Assembly (NCBI GenBank): GCA_003246625.1
Contig: QJZR01000010.1
Span: 176,339-240,338, forward strand
Source: Alphaproteobacteria bacterium
GTDB lineage: Bacteria > Pseudomonadota > Alphaproteobacteria > Rhodospirillales > Rhodospirillaceae
Length of the DNA: 64,000 bases
Direction: 5' to 3'
Shown here one piece after another: positions 1 to 9,272 of this stretch. The position numbers and the translations under genes were made by a program. How positions within the stretch are numbered: the first letter of the stretch is position 1; each line of letters starts with the position of its first letter. The notes under the pieces are model-generated. The model was not told where the DNA came from. It ran no database searches and was given only the letters and a program-made list of their open reading frames with translations.

Positions 1-792
1 GGCCAGCAGGCGGCTCGCCCCCACCTCGGCGAAGGCGCGCGCGATGTCCCAGCTTTCCACCGGGTCGCCGCCAGCGGAAAGCACCAGCACCGGCTCGACC
101 TCGGCGCAGGTACACAGGGTCTTGAGATAGGCCATGTCGGGGGGGCTGAACGGATTGAGGCCGGGGCTGTCGATCAGGGTCAAATCGGCGCCGACCCCCG
201 TGGCAAGAAGCTTGCCCAGGGAATCGCCGCCGCGCGCCCGTTCCAGTTCGATCTTCAGGATGTCGGTGAAGGCGCGCAACTGGTCCATCGCCCCCGCCCG
301 CACCGCGTCGGCGGAAATCACCCGCACCTTGCACCCGGCCAGATGAGAACGCGCCGCCAGCTTGGCGATGGTCAGGCTTTTCCCCACCCCCGGCGGACCG
401 ACCAGGATGATCGGCGCCTTCTGCCCCTTTTCCGGCAGCGGCGCGAAACCGAAGGCGGCGTCCAGGGCGGCGGCGCAGGCCATCACCGCCCCCTCGTCGT
501 CGAGACCGCGCGCCGTCGCCATCAGGCGGTCGACCAGCCGGTCGGGCACGCCGTGATAGGCCAGCGCCTCGCGCACCCGCGTCAGCGAGGCGGGCAGCGT
601 GCCGGGCTCGGCCAGGGCTTGTTCGATGTCGTCGTCGATCGCCTGGGAGTCCTCGATCGCCGCGGTGATGCGCACGCCCTGGCCGCCGACGCCGCGCTGG
701 GTAGAGACGATGATCGCGTCGTCCCCCAACTCGGCGCGCACCATTTCCATGGCTTCCGCCATGTTGGGCGCGGCATAGGTCTTCAGGCGCAT
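1..792 (-). CDS. flhF: Flagellar biosynthesis GTPase FlhF (3' end outside window)
   Basis: This is an SRP-type GTPase that acts at the cell pole in flagellar placement and number. The ATG at 790-792 starts MRLKTYAAPNMAEAM, the usual FlhF opening. Only the first 264 codons are in the window. The P-loop of the G domain (VGPPGVGKS) lies at about residues 127-135, followed by further G-domain sequence with DSPG, where SRP GTPases have DTAG. The N-terminal region before the G domain is short, about 120 residues. The gene is 46 bp downstream of flhA on the same strand, the common flhA-flhF order, so it probably closes the fliF operon together with genes beyond the edge. Identification is firm; the C-terminus cannot be judged. 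Confidence 0.93.
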   Translation of the reverse strand, partial: MRLKTYAAPNMAEAMEMVRAELGDDAIIVSTQRGVGGQGVRITAAIEDSQAIDDDIEQALAEPGTLPASLTRVREALAYHGVPDRLVDRLMATARGLDDEGAVMACAAALDAAFGFAPLPEKGQKAPIILVGPPGVGKSLTIAKLAARSHLAGCKVRVISADAVRAGAMDQLRAFTDILKIELERARGGDSLGKLLATGVGADLTLIDSPGLNPFSPPDMAYLKTLCTCAEVEPVLVLSAGGDPVESWDIARAFAEVGASRLLA

Positions 793-838
793 GGCGCGGC
801 GGTGCTCCCTTTTCCCTCATGGTCCCGGCGGGACCGGA

Positions 839-3007
839 TCAAATCTGCCCCAGGGTGCGGATCTTCGCCTTGGAGTGGATCTCGTTCTGACTCATGATAA
901 CCGTAACCGGACGGAATCGCTCGATAATCGAACGCACGAAGGGACGCGCCCCCGGGCTGGTCAAAAGCACCGGGGTTTCCCCCTGCTTGGCGAAGTTCTC
1001 GAACGCCTGACGCACGCGGGAGATGAACTCCTGCAACTGCGACGGCGGCATCGCCAACTGACGGTCCTCGCCCTGGCCGACGATGGTGTCGGCGAAGGCC
1101 TGTTCCCAGGCCGGGGACATGGTCACCAGCGGCACCACGCCCGAGGCGTCGGCGTTGGCGTCGCACAACTGGCGGGCCAGGCGGCTGCGCACGTGCTCGG
1201 TGATCAGGGTGATGTTGCGGGTGTGGGCGCAGGCCTCGGAGACCCCTTCCAGGATGGTCGGCAGGTCGCGGATGGAGACCCGCTCCTGCAACAGGTTCTG
1301 CAACACCCGCTGCACGCCGGACACCGAGATCTGGCCGGGGATCACCTCGGCCACCAGCTTCTGGTGTTCCTTGTCCATTTCGTCCAGAAGCTTCTGCGTC
1401 TCGGTGAAGGACAACAGGTCGGCCATGCTTTCCCGCACCACCTCGGTCAGGTGGGTGGTGATCACGGTGGGCGGATCGACCACGGTATAGCCGCGGAACA
1501 TCGCCTCCTCGCGGTGGCCGATGTCCACCCACATGGCGGGTAGGCCGAAGGTGGGCTCGGTGGTCTTTTCGCCGGGCAGGGTGATTTCGTCGCCGCGCGG
1601 GTCCATCACCAGCAGCATGTTGGGGCGCAGGTCGCCGTGCCCGGCCTCCACCTCCTTGATGTGGATGACGTACTGGTTGGCGGCCAGCTGCATGTTGTCC
1701 TGGATGCGCACCGAGGGCATGACGAAGCCCATTTCCGAGGCCAGCGCCCGCCTGAGCGCGCGGATCTGGTCGGTCAGGCGATAGTTGCCGTTCTCGTTGA
1801 TCAGGGACAACAGGCCGTAGCCCAGTTCCAGGCGGACGTTGTCGATCTTCAGCACCTGAGAGATCGGCTCCTCGGCGGGGGGCGGCGCGCTGCGGCCCTT
1901 CGCCTCGTCCTCGGCCTTCTTTTCCTCGACGACGCGGTTCTGCTGGCGGCCGACGAAGTACGCCCCCGCCCCCGCCGCGGAACCGATCAGCAGGAAGGGC
2001 AGCATCGGCGTGCCGGGCAGGAAGGCCAGCGCCACGGCCAGCAGCGCCGACAGCCCCATCGCCTTCGGCGTGTTGCCCATCTGGGTGAACAGCGCCTTGT
2101 CGGTGCTTTCGGTCAGGCCGCCCTTGGACACCATGATACCGGCGGCGACCGACACGATCAGGGCGGGAATCTGCGACACCAGGCCGTCGCCGACGGTCAG
2201 GCGGGTATAGGTGTCGGCCGCCTTGGAGAAGGGCAGCCCCCCCTGCGCCATGCCGATGATCATGCCGCCGATGACGTTGATGCCGGTGATCATCAGGCCC
2301 GCCACCGCGTCGCCGCGCACGAACTTCGAGGCACCGTCCATGGCGCCGAAGAAGGCGCTTTCCTCGGACAGGACCTCGCGGCGCTTGCGCGCCTCCATCT
2401 CGTCGATCAGGCCGGCGGAAAGATCGGCGTCGATCGCCATCTGCTTGCCGGGCAACGCATCCAGGGTGAAGCGGGCGGACACTTCGGCGATACGTCCGGA
2501 ACCCTTGGTGATGACCACGAAGTTGACGATCACCAGGATGGTGAAGACGATCACCCCGATGACGAAGTTGCCCCCCATGATGAAGCCGCCGAAGGCCTGA
2601 ATCACCTTGCCCGCGGCGTCGGTGCCAAGATGCCCTTCGGACAGGATCAGGCGGGTCGAGGCCAGGTTGAGCGACAGGCGCATCAGGGTGCCGATCAGAA
2701 GCACCAGGGGGAACGAGGAAAAGTCCACCGGCTTCTCGATGAAGATCGAGATCATCAGCACCAGCACCGAGAAGACCAGCGACAAGGCCAACGCGATGTC
2801 GAGCAGCCAGGACGGCAGCGGCAGGATCAGGACGACGAGGATCAGCACCACGCCCAGGGCGAAGCCCAGGTCGCCGCGGCGCATTGCCTGGCGCACGTGG
2901 CCCCAGGCCTTGACCCCGAAGTCCCCGGCGAAGGACGAAGCGGCGCCGCCCCCGGCCTTTTCGGCGGGGACCTCGGCGGGCAGCGGAGTGTCGTCGCGCT
3001 CTGCCAT
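839..3007 (-). CDS. flhA: Flagellar type III export gate protein FlhA
   Basis: FlhA forms the nonameric export gate of the flagellar type III secretion system in the inner membrane. The 722-residue product is full length for the family. An N-terminal membrane half (about residues 40-340) contains several hydrophobic segments and the conserved stretch around SLNLASTRLIL and VITKGSGRIAEVSARF. A C-terminal cytosolic half (about 370-722) binds chaperone-substrate complexes. Translation starts with ATG at 3005-3007, 6 bp after the flbD stop codon, so the two are probably translationally linked. This matches the flbD-flhA junction of the Caulobacter fliF/flhA region. Confidence 0.97.
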   Translation of the reverse strand: MAERDDTPLPAEVPAEKAGGGAASSFAGDFGVKAWGHVRQAMRRGDLGFALGVVLILVVLILPLPSWLLDIALALSLVFSVLVLMISIFIEKPVDFSSFPLVLLIGTLMRLSLNLASTRLILSEGHLGTDAAGKVIQAFGGFIMGGNFVIGVIVFTILVIVNFVVITKGSGRIAEVSARFTLDALPGKQMAIDADLSAGLIDEMEARKRREVLSEESAFFGAMDGASKFVRGDAVAGLMITGINVIGGMIIGMAQGGLPFSKAADTYTRLTVGDGLVSQIPALIVSVAAGIMVSKGGLTESTDKALFTQMGNTPKAMGLSALLAVALAFLPGTPMLPFLLIGSAAGAGAYFVGRQQNRVVEEKKAEDEAKGRSAPPPAEEPISQVLKIDNVRLELGYGLLSLINENGNYRLTDQIRALRRALASEMGFVMPSVRIQDNMQLAANQYVIHIKEVEAGHGDLRPNMLLVMDPRGDEITLPGEKTTEPTFGLPAMWVDIGHREEAMFRGYTVVDPPTVITTHLTEVVRESMADLLSFTETQKLLDEMDKEHQKLVAEVIPGQISVSGVQRVLQNLLQERVSIRDLPTILEGVSEACAHTRNITLITEHVRSRLARQLCDANADASGVVPLVTMSPAWEQAFADTIVGQGEDRQLAMPPSQLQEFISRVRQAFENFAKQGETPVLLTSPGARPFVRSIIERFRPVTVIMSQNEIHSKAKIRTLGQI

Positions 3008-3013
3008 CGCCGG

Positions 3014-4345
3014 TTACGGAGCCGCCGTCTCGCCCTCGCCGGGCGCGGGAACGGCGTGACCCTCGTCCAGGTACTGCCGCAGTTTGTTCCGCAGGGTGCG
3101 GATGGAAATGCCCAGGATGTTGGCGGCGTGGGTGCGGTTGCCGACGCAGTGCTTCAAGGTGTCGATGATCAGGTCGCGTTCGACGTCGGCGACGGTGCGC
3201 CCGACCAGGGACCCCACGCTCCCCTCGATGGCGGCGGCCTCGTCGCCGTCCTCCAGCAGCAGAATCGCCTCCTCGCCGATCTCGTCGCCGGTGGCCAGCA
3301 GCACGGCGCGGTGCAGGGTGTTTTCCAGTTCGCGCACGTTGCCCGGCCAGGAATGGCGGGAAAGCGCCTCGCGCGCCGCGTCGGACAGCGGTCGGAAGGG
3401 CATGCCGTTGGCCTCGGCGTATTTCTTGACGAAATGGTCGGCGAGCATCGGGATGTCCGCCTTGCGCTCGCGCAGGGGCGGCAGCGCCAGGTTGAGGACG
3501 TTCAAGCGGAAATAGAGGTCCTCGCGGAAGCGCCCGGCCTTGACCTCGGCCTTCAGGTCGCGGTTCGAGGTGGCGATGATGCGGGTGTCCACCTTCACCG
3601 GCTTGCCGCCGCCCAGGCGGTCGATTTCCTTTTCCTGGATGGCGCGCAACAGCTTCGCCTGCAGGCGGGTGTCCATTTCCGAGATTTCGTCGAGCAGCAG
3701 GGTGCCGCCCGAGGCTTCCTCGAAACGGCCGACGCGGCGCGCCACGGCGCCGGTGAAAGCCCCTTTCTCATAGCCGAAGAGTTCGGATTCCAGCAGGTTC
3801 TCGGGAATCGCGGCGCAGTTGACGGCGACGAAGCGCGACCCCGCCCGGCGGCTCTTCGCATGGATGAAGCGGGCGATGACCTCCTTGCCGGTGCCGCTTT
3901 CGCCGGTGATCAGGATCGACGCCTCAGAGGGCGCCACCTGCGCCGCCAGCTTGACCAGGCGATCCATGCGCGGATCGGCGTAAAGCAGGGCGTGGCTTTC
4001 CTCGGCGATCGCCTCCAGCACCGCGGCGATCAGGTCGGCGTCGGGGGGCAGCGGAATGTATTCCTTCGCCCCCGCCTGAATGGCGCGCACCGCCGCCTTG
4101 GTGTCGGTCTCGGTGCCGCAGGCGACCACCGGCACGCCGATGCGTTCCGCCTCCAGGCTTTGCATGAACGAGACGATGTCCAGGCGGATGTCGAACATCA
4201 CCACGTCGGCGCCCTTGCCGGCGCGCAGCACCTCCAACCCGGCGGCGATCCCCTCCGCGTGCAGCACCGACGCGCCGCGCGCCACCACGATGCGGCTGGC
4301 CGCACCTATCTGGTTGCTGAGCGATCCGATGATCAGAAGACGCAT
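3014..4345 (-). CDS. flbD: Sigma-54-dependent flagellar regulator FlbD
   Basis: FlbD is an enhancer-binding protein that activates late (sigma-54) flagellar promoters and represses early ones in Caulobacter. The 443-residue product has an N-terminal receiver-like domain (about 1-115), an AAA+ domain with Walker A GESGTGKE and the sigma-54 contact loop GAFTGA, and a C-terminal Fis-type helix-turn-helix (about 395-420). The receiver is degenerate: its first strand reads LLIIGSLSNQ and lacks the acidic pair needed for Mg2+ and phosphorylation. This is the known FlbD trait, where FliX controls activity. No fliX is visible in this window. Position between the motA-like gene and flhA supports the call. 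Confidence 0.93.
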   Translation of the reverse strand: MRLLIIGSLSNQIGAASRIVVARGASVLHAEGIAAGLEVLRAGKGADVVMFDIRLDIVSFMQSLEAERIGVPVVACGTETDTKAAVRAIQAGAKEYIPLPPDADLIAAVLEAIAEESHALLYADPRMDRLVKLAAQVAPSEASILITGESGTGKEVIARFIHAKSRRAGSRFVAVNCAAIPENLLESELFGYEKGAFTGAVARRVGRFEEASGGTLLLDEISEMDTRLQAKLLRAIQEKEIDRLGGGKPVKVDTRIIATSNRDLKAEVKAGRFREDLYFRLNVLNLALPPLRERKADIPMLADHFVKKYAEANGMPFRPLSDAAREALSRHSWPGNVRELENTLHRAVLLATGDEIGEEAILLLEDGDEAAAIEGSVGSLVGRTVADVERDLIIDTLKHCVGNRTHAANILGISIRTLRNKLRQYLDEGHAVPAPGEGETAAP

Positions 4346-4361
4346 GGCGAAGAGTTTCCCT

Positions 4362-5174
4362 TCAATCGTAGAAGCGGATGCGCTTGGCGGGCGGCATCAG
4401 GCTGTTAAGCAGCATTTCCAGACGGCGCGGATTTTCCTGCCGACCGATCGATCCGGCGGCGACCAGGTTGAGCTGGCCGACCAGCGCTTCCTCGGCGGAG
4501 TTGCGTTCGAGCTTCGAGGCCAGCGGATTGAGAACCATGTGCGCCAGCACCGCGCCGTAGAACGTGGTCAACAGCGCCACCGCCATGGCCGGGCCGATCG
4601 CCGCCGGATCGGACAGGCGGCCCAGCATCTGCACCAGGCCGATCAGGGTGCCGATCAGGCCCATCGCCGGGGCGATGTCGGCGGCGCGGCGCAACACCGT
4701 CGCCGACTTGCGGTGCCGTCCCAGCATGGCGCCGAGCTCGCGGGAAAGAACGTCCTCGACGTCCTCCACCTTGATGCCGTCGACCACCATGATCAGCCCC
4801 TTGCTGAGCAGGGGGTCGCCGATCTCGCCGCGTGACAGCGGCGCCTGCAACGACAGAAGGCCGCCGCGCCGCGCCGAATCCGCCAGGCGGACCAGCTCCA
4901 TCGCCACCGCCGAGGGGTCGCGCCGCTGGTAGGAAACGGTGCGGAAGATCGCCGCCGCCGTCACCCCCATGTCGGCGACGGTGAAGCTGGCCATGGTCAG
5001 CATCACGGTGCCGCCGATGACGATCAGCACGGACGGCACGTCGACGAACGCCTGCGGCGCGCCGCCCAGATACAGCGCGGCGACGACCAGACCGATCGCC
5101 CCCACCAACCCGATCAGGGTCGCGGGGTCGAAGGCATTTTCTGCCGTCCGGTTGCCGTCCTCGTCTTCCGCCAT
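4362..5174 (-). CDS. MotA/PomA-type flagellar stator-like protein
   Basis: This is a 270-residue member of the MotA/TolQ/ExbB proton-channel family. Hydrophobic segments lie near residues 17-40, 48-72, 155-180 and 190-210. The central cytoplasmic part carries the charged stretch LSRELGAMLGRHRKSATVLRRAADIAPAMGLIGTLIGLVQML, typical of the MotA cytoplasmic loop leading into TM3. It lies between fliN and flbD, with 31 bp to fliN and 16 bp to flbD, so it is part of the fliF operon. No motB partner is adjacent. Caulobacter lacks a gene at this position as far as I recall. It may be an extra stator subunit pairing with a MotB encoded elsewhere; calling it the sole motA would be a guess. Confidence 0.85.
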   Translation of the reverse strand: MAEDEDGNRTAENAFDPATLIGLVGAIGLVVAALYLGGAPQAFVDVPSVLIVIGGTVMLTMASFTVADMGVTAAAIFRTVSYQRRDPSAVAMELVRLADSARRGGLLSLQAPLSRGEIGDPLLSKGLIMVVDGIKVEDVEDVLSRELGAMLGRHRKSATVLRRAADIAPAMGLIGTLIGLVQMLGRLSDPAAIGPAMAVALLTTFYGAVLAHMVLNPLASKLERNSAEEALVGQLNLVAAGSIGRQENPRRLEMLLNSLMPPAKRIRFYD

Positions 5175-5205
5175 GGAATACCGCCTCGTTGTCCCGTTCC
5201 GCCGG

Positions 5206-5568
5206 TCAGGTGCGTTCGCTCTTGATGATTTCGGTCATCGTCACGCCCAGCCGGTTTTCCACCACCACCACCTCGCCGCGCGCCACCAGGCGGTCGTTGA
5301 CGTAGATGTCGATCGCCTCGCCGACCTTGCGGTCCAGTTCCACCACCGCGCCGCGCCCCAGCTTAAGCAGTTGGCTGACCTGCATCGAGGACTTGCCCAG
5401 CACCGCCGAAACCCGCACCGGAATGTCGTAGACCGCCTCCAGGTCGGCGGCGGAGCGCGGCTTGTCCATCGCGGCGAACTCGTTCGGCCCGTCGTCGTCC
5501 ATGTCGGACATGGACGGCGGCGGCGCACCGTTCAATTCGTTGAGTTCAAGGTCGTCGTTGTCGGCCAT
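5206..5568 (-). CDS. fliN: Flagellar motor switch protein FliN
   Basis: FliN is a C-ring protein that with FliM and FliG sets rotation direction and docks the export ATPase complex. The 120-residue product has an acidic, low-complexity N-terminus (about 1-35) followed by a SpoA/surface-presentation domain (about 45-120). That domain includes VSAVLGKSSMQVSQLLKLG and the region VNDRLVARGEVVVVENRLGV, which is strongly conserved in FliN. The ATG is at 5566-5568. fliH lies 27 bp upstream and the motA-like gene 31 bp downstream. Length and domain are normal; no fliM is present in the window. Confidence 0.95.
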   Translation of the reverse strand: MADNDDLELNELNGAPPPSMSDMDDDGPNEFAAMDKPRSAADLEAVYDIPVRVSAVLGKSSMQVSQLLKLGRGAVVELDRKVGEAIDIYVNDRLVARGEVVVVENRLGVTMTEIIKSERT

Positions 5569-5595
5569 CGTCGTCTCCTTCCCCCGGTTCGGGGA

Positions 5596-6387
5596 TCATT
5601 CGGTCTCGGGCGGCGGCGCCGCCGGAGCGTCCGCCACGGGGGCGCGGTCCGAATTCCGCGCCACGATATCCTGAATCCTTTGAAAAAGCGTTTCCACGTC
5701 GCGTTCCGCGCCGCCGTCGTTCCATTCCAGGCGGCAGTCGGCGGGTCCGGTCTCGGGATCGGCCATGATCACCACCGAGCCCTCGAAACCGCGGTCGCGG
5801 GCCAGGGGCTCGACGCGGTCGCGCACCGCCTCGGCGTTTTCCGGCGCGACGCGCAGAATCAGGCGCGGCTCGTTCAACAGATGCGGCAGGCAGGCGGCGA
5901 CCAGGGCCTCGACCTCGGCGACGCCGTGTTCGCGGGCATAGACCGGCAGCAGCTTCTTCACCACCGCCACCGCCAGGGCGGCGGCCATGCGATGGGTTTC
6001 GGCGTTGGCCACGTCCTGCGCGGCGCGCGCCGCGGTCAACTGGTCGGCGATGGCTTCCAGCGCCAGCACCTGGAAATGCAGGGCGGAATCCTCGGCGTCC
6101 TTCAGCCCCTGGGCATGGCCGAGGACGCGGGCCTCCTCGCGCGTGGCGACCAGGTCCGCCTCGGTAAAAAGCGGCGGCGGCGGCGGCGGCGGCGCGTCCA
6201 CCACCTCGGCCTGGGCGTCGATGTCGGGCTCCGGCGCGGTCTTCGGCGGCGTCGCGGGCGCGTCGAAATCGCGGGAGAACAGGAAACGCCGCACCGCCAT
6301 CGCCGCGGCGATCTCGTCCCCCGCCGGGGCGGCGATGTCGAAGGCGCGGAAGTCCTCCTCCTTCTTCGATTTGATGGTGGTCGCCAT
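5596..6387 (-). CDS. fliH: Flagellar assembly protein FliH (FlbE-like)
   Basis: FliH is the regulator and stator-like subunit of the FliI export ATPase; the Caulobacter counterpart in this position is FlbE. The 263-residue product has a disordered N-terminus with a run of prolines near residues 66-72, a long helical middle rich in Ala and charged residues (about 85-165), and a C-terminal FliH domain (about 165-250). The assignment rests on position between fliG and fliN plus this architecture, since FliH sequences diverge strongly. The gap to fliG is 42 bp. The middle portion should form a coiled coil, as in FliH dimers. Confidence 0.85.
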   Translation of the reverse strand: MATTIKSKKEEDFRAFDIAAPAGDEIAAAMAVRRFLFSRDFDAPATPPKTAPEPDIDAQAEVVDAPPPPPPPLFTEADLVATREEARVLGHAQGLKDAEDSALHFQVLALEAIADQLTAARAAQDVANAETHRMAAALAVAVVKKLLPVYAREHGVAEVEALVAACLPHLLNEPRLILRVAPENAEAVRDRVEPLARDRGFEGSVVIMADPETGPADCRLEWNDGGAERDVETLFQRIQDIVARNSDRAPVADAPAAPPPETE

Positions 6388-6429
6388 GCCTGCCTTTCCC
6401 GGCTCCGGGGGGAACCCTTCCCCCGGCTA

Positions 6430-7449
6430 TCAATACACCAGTTCGTCTTCTTCCCGGCCTTCCGAGATCACGATCTGACCGGAATTCGCCAGTTCCTTGG
6501 CCAGGGTGACGATCAGGGCCTGGGACTCGTCGACCTCGCGCAGGCGGACCGGCCCCATCGCCTCCATGTCCTCGCGCAGCATCTTGCCGGCGCGTTCGGA
6601 CATGTTCTTGAAGAACATTTCCTTGATCGGATCGGACGAACCCTTGAGGGCCAGCGCCAGCTTGTCCTTCTCGACATGCCGCAGCAGGGTCTGCACGCCC
6701 TGCGCGTCGAGCCGCACCAAGTCCTCGAAGGTAAACATCAGGGCCTTGATGCGTTCGGCGGATTCGCGGTTGCGCTCCTCCAGGGCCGACATGAAGCGGT
6801 TTTCCGAATTGCGGTCGAGGTTGTTGAAGATGTCGGCGATGAGTTCGTGGGAATCGCGGCGGTTGGTGCGGGCCAGGTTGCTCATGAATTCCGTCCTCAG
6901 GGTCTTTTCGACGCCGTCCAGAACCTCCTTCTGCACCGATTCCATGCGCAGCATGCGCATGATCACTTCCATCGAGAAGTTCTCGGGCAGCAGGGACAGC
7001 ACGCGGGCGGCATGGTCGACCTTGATCTTGGACAGCACCACCGCCACCGTCTGCGGATATTCGTTCTTGAAATAGTTGGCCAACACCTGCTCGTTGACGT
7101 TGCCCAGCTTGTCCCACATGGTGCGGCCGGCGGGACCGCGGATTTCCTCCATGATCGTGCTGACGCGGTCCTTGGGCAGCGCCTTCATCAACAGGCGCTC
7201 GGTGCTTTCGTAGGTGCCGACCAGGGAACCGGTGGCGGAAATCGCGTCGGCGAACTCGATGAACAGGCGTTCGACCAGGGCGGCGTTGACCGTGCCCAGG
7301 CTGGCCATCACCTGCGAGATTTCCTTGATCTCCTCGTCGTCCATCAACGAGAACAGACGCGCCGAATGTTCCTCGCCCAACGACAGCAGGAACAAGGCCG
7401 CCTTCTGCGGTCCGGTCAGGCTGCGGTAGTCTTCCTTCGCTCGCGCCAC
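6430..7449 (-). CDS. fliG: Flagellar motor switch protein FliG
   Basis: FliG links the MS ring to the C ring and carries the torque-generating charged residues. The 339-residue product has the N-terminal FliF-binding domain ([18 protein letters not shown]), the middle domain and a C-terminal domain with conserved charged helices near residues 280-300. The start codon is GTG at 7447-7449. The spacing of 51 bp to fliF upstream and the shared strand place it second in the fliF operon. Length is normal for the family. Confidence 0.96.
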   Translation of the reverse strand: MARAKEDYRSLTGPQKAALFLLSLGEEHSARLFSLMDDEEIKEISQVMASLGTVNAALVERLFIEFADAISATGSLVGTYESTERLLMKALPKDRVSTIMEEIRGPAGRTMWDKLGNVNEQVLANYFKNEYPQTVAVVLSKIKVDHAARVLSLLPENFSMEVIMRMLRMESVQKEVLDGVEKTLRTEFMSNLARTNRRDSHELIADIFNNLDRNSENRFMSALEERNRESAERIKALMFTFEDLVRLDAQGVQTLLRHVEKDKLALALKGSSDPIKEMFFKNMSERAGKMLREDMEAMGPVRLREVDESQALIVTLAKELANSGQIVISEGREEDELVY

Positions 7450-7500
7450 GGTGTGCCGTCTCCGTCCTGATCAGGGGGCGTTCGCCCGTTGTTCGGGGCC

Positions 7501-9135
7501 TCAGATTTCCTGATACATCCAGTTGCGCACGATGCTCAAGGCCTCCTCGGGGTGTTTGGTGACGATCTCGCCGATCTTGCGCAGCGAGGACGCCTTCACC
7601 CGGCCTTCCACCTTGTCGATGTCGATCAGTTCCTCGGCCTCGAATTCCTCTTCCTCGTCGGCGGGAACCATCGCGCCCGAGGGGGCGGCCAGTTGCGGCG
7701 CCGTCTGTTCGGTCAACAGCTGGCGGCTGGCCTGTTCGGACGGCGTCGGCAGGCTTTCGAAGGCGCGGGTGACCAACGGCCGGACGATCAAGAGGATGAC
7801 CAGGATCGCCACCACCGCGACACCCAGGCCCTCGGCCATGCGCATGATCTCGGCCTTGGTGAAGCCCAGGAACAGGGTGCCGTCGCCGGGGCCGAAGGCC
7901 TCGTCGAGGGACTGGAAGCGCATGTTGATGATTTCCACCTGGTCGCCGCGCGCCGGATCGTAGCCGACGGCGGAACGCACCAGGGCGCCGATCTTGTCCA
8001 TCTCGGCGGAGCTGCGGTCCTGGTAATCCTTGCTGCCGTCGGCCTTGGTCGTGGTCGTGCCGTCGACCAGAACCGCCACCGACAGACGCTTGACCACGCC
8101 GTTCTCGCGGATCGAGTTGGCGACCTTCTTGGTGATCTCGTAGTTGGTGGTCTCCACCGTGCGCGACTGCGCACTGGTGGCGCGGCCGTTTTCGCTGCCC
8201 AGGTTGTTGTCGGGCAGGTTCTGCTGCACCGAGACCGCGTCGCTTTGCTTTTCGTCGGTCTGCGACTTTTCCGCCTCGGTCACCGTGGACCGCACCACCT
8301 GGCCGTCCGGATCATAGGTTTCCTGGTTGGTGACGACGCGGTCGAAATCCATTTCCAGGCTGACCTGGGCGCGCACCTTGCCGGGGCCGATGGTCCGCGA
8401 CAGCAGGTCCTCCACCGATTGGGAGAGACGGCGTTCCTGCGTCTGGCGCATTTCCTCCTGGTTGGAGAACATCACCGCCTTGTCGTCCTCGAAACCGCGG
8501 GCCAGCAGCGACCCCCGGTCGTCGACGATGGAAATCCGCGACGGCTTCAGCTTCGGTATCGCGGCGGCGACCAGATACTGGATGGCGCTGACCTGACCCT
8601 TCGACAGGCTGGCCCCCTGCATCCGCAGAATCACCGAGGCGGAGGGTTCCTGGCTCTCGCGCGAGAACATCTCGCGGCGCGGCAGCACCAGATGCACGCG
8701 CGCCGCCTTGACCGCGCCGATCGACATGATGGTGCGGGCCAGTTCGCCTTCCAGGGCGCGCACCAGATTGATGTTTTGCATGAAGTTGGTGGCGCCCAGG
8801 GCGTCCATCTTGTCGAACAGCTCGTAGCCGTTAACCACGCCGGAGTTGTGCGCCACCTCGGCGGTTTCCAGGCGCATTTTCAGCATCTGGTCGGAGGGAA
8901 CGAAGATCGACCGCCCTTCGTCGCGCAACTGGTAGGGAATGACCTTCTCCTCCAGTTGGTGGGTGATCGCCCGCGCCGCGGCAGGGTCGAGGTCGCCGTA
9001 GAGCAGCTCCATCTTCGGGGAGCCCATGCGCATCGAGAAATAGACGATGAACCCAAGAAGCCCGACGGATACCGCGGCCATCGCCATCAGACGGCCGGGA
9101 CCCAGACTGCGCAAGGATTGAATGAAGGCGTTCAC
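7501..9135 (-). CDS. fliF: Flagellar MS-ring protein FliF
   Basis: FliF forms the MS ring in the inner membrane, the base on which the flagellum is built. The 544-residue product has a transmembrane segment at about residues 15-36, a periplasmic region with ring-building motifs, a second transmembrane segment near 440-460, and a C-terminal FliG-binding tail (KIGEIVTKHPEEALSIVRNW). The start is GTG at 9133-9135 followed by NAFIQSLRSLG. It is the first gene of a long operon running to flhF. The 137-bp gap to fliJ holds likely CtrA and FlbD sites, which suggests an early (class II) promoter of the Caulobacter type. Confidence 0.96.
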   Translation of the reverse strand: MNAFIQSLRSLGPGRLMAMAAVSVGLLGFIVYFSMRMGSPKMELLYGDLDPAAARAITHQLEEKVIPYQLRDEGRSIFVPSDQMLKMRLETAEVAHNSGVVNGYELFDKMDALGATNFMQNINLVRALEGELARTIMSIGAVKAARVHLVLPRREMFSRESQEPSASVILRMQGASLSKGQVSAIQYLVAAAIPKLKPSRISIVDDRGSLLARGFEDDKAVMFSNQEEMRQTQERRLSQSVEDLLSRTIGPGKVRAQVSLEMDFDRVVTNQETYDPDGQVVRSTVTEAEKSQTDEKQSDAVSVQQNLPDNNLGSENGRATSAQSRTVETTNYEITKKVANSIRENGVVKRLSVAVLVDGTTTTKADGSKDYQDRSSAEMDKIGALVRSAVGYDPARGDQVEIINMRFQSLDEAFGPGDGTLFLGFTKAEIMRMAEGLGVAVVAILVILLIVRPLVTRAFESLPTPSEQASRQLLTEQTAPQLAAPSGAMVPADEEEEFEAEELIDIDKVEGRVKASSLRKIGEIVTKHPEEALSIVRNWMYQEI

Positions 9136-9216
9136 GGCTTGGCGACCTCGACGTTGACCAGGGACAGAGTCCCCCCGGGTTGCGGAATCTCCGGGTATCG
9201 AGCCTACGCCACGGCG

Positions 9217-9253
9217 TTAAACAGTTGGTTAACACGCGGCAATTTTTGCCGGG
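9217..9253 (-). promoter_or_regulatory. Candidate fliF operon control region: CtrA-like and ftr-like sites
   Basis: Read on the minus strand, 9233 to 9217 is TTAACCAACTGTTTAAC. It starts with TTAACCAA, close to the CtrA box TTAACCAT, and ends in a second half-site TTTAAC, but the spacing is not the canonical N7. Immediately upstream, 9253 to 9237 reads CCCGGCAAAAATTGCCG, an inverted repeat CGGCAA-N3-TTGCCG that resembles, from memory, the ftr elements bound by FlbD in Caulobacter. No sigma-54 -24/-12 motif was seen here. The combination would let CtrA activate and FlbD feed back on the fliF operon. Binding is inferred, not shown. Confidence 0.5.
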
Positions 9254-9272
9254 TAACCGTCCGCCCGCGTTC

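Noticed and set aside
1637..4408. Long plus-strand open frame opposite flhA and flbD
   Set aside because: It is His/Gln/Arg-rich antisense shadow sequence; the minus-strand genes are unmistakable.
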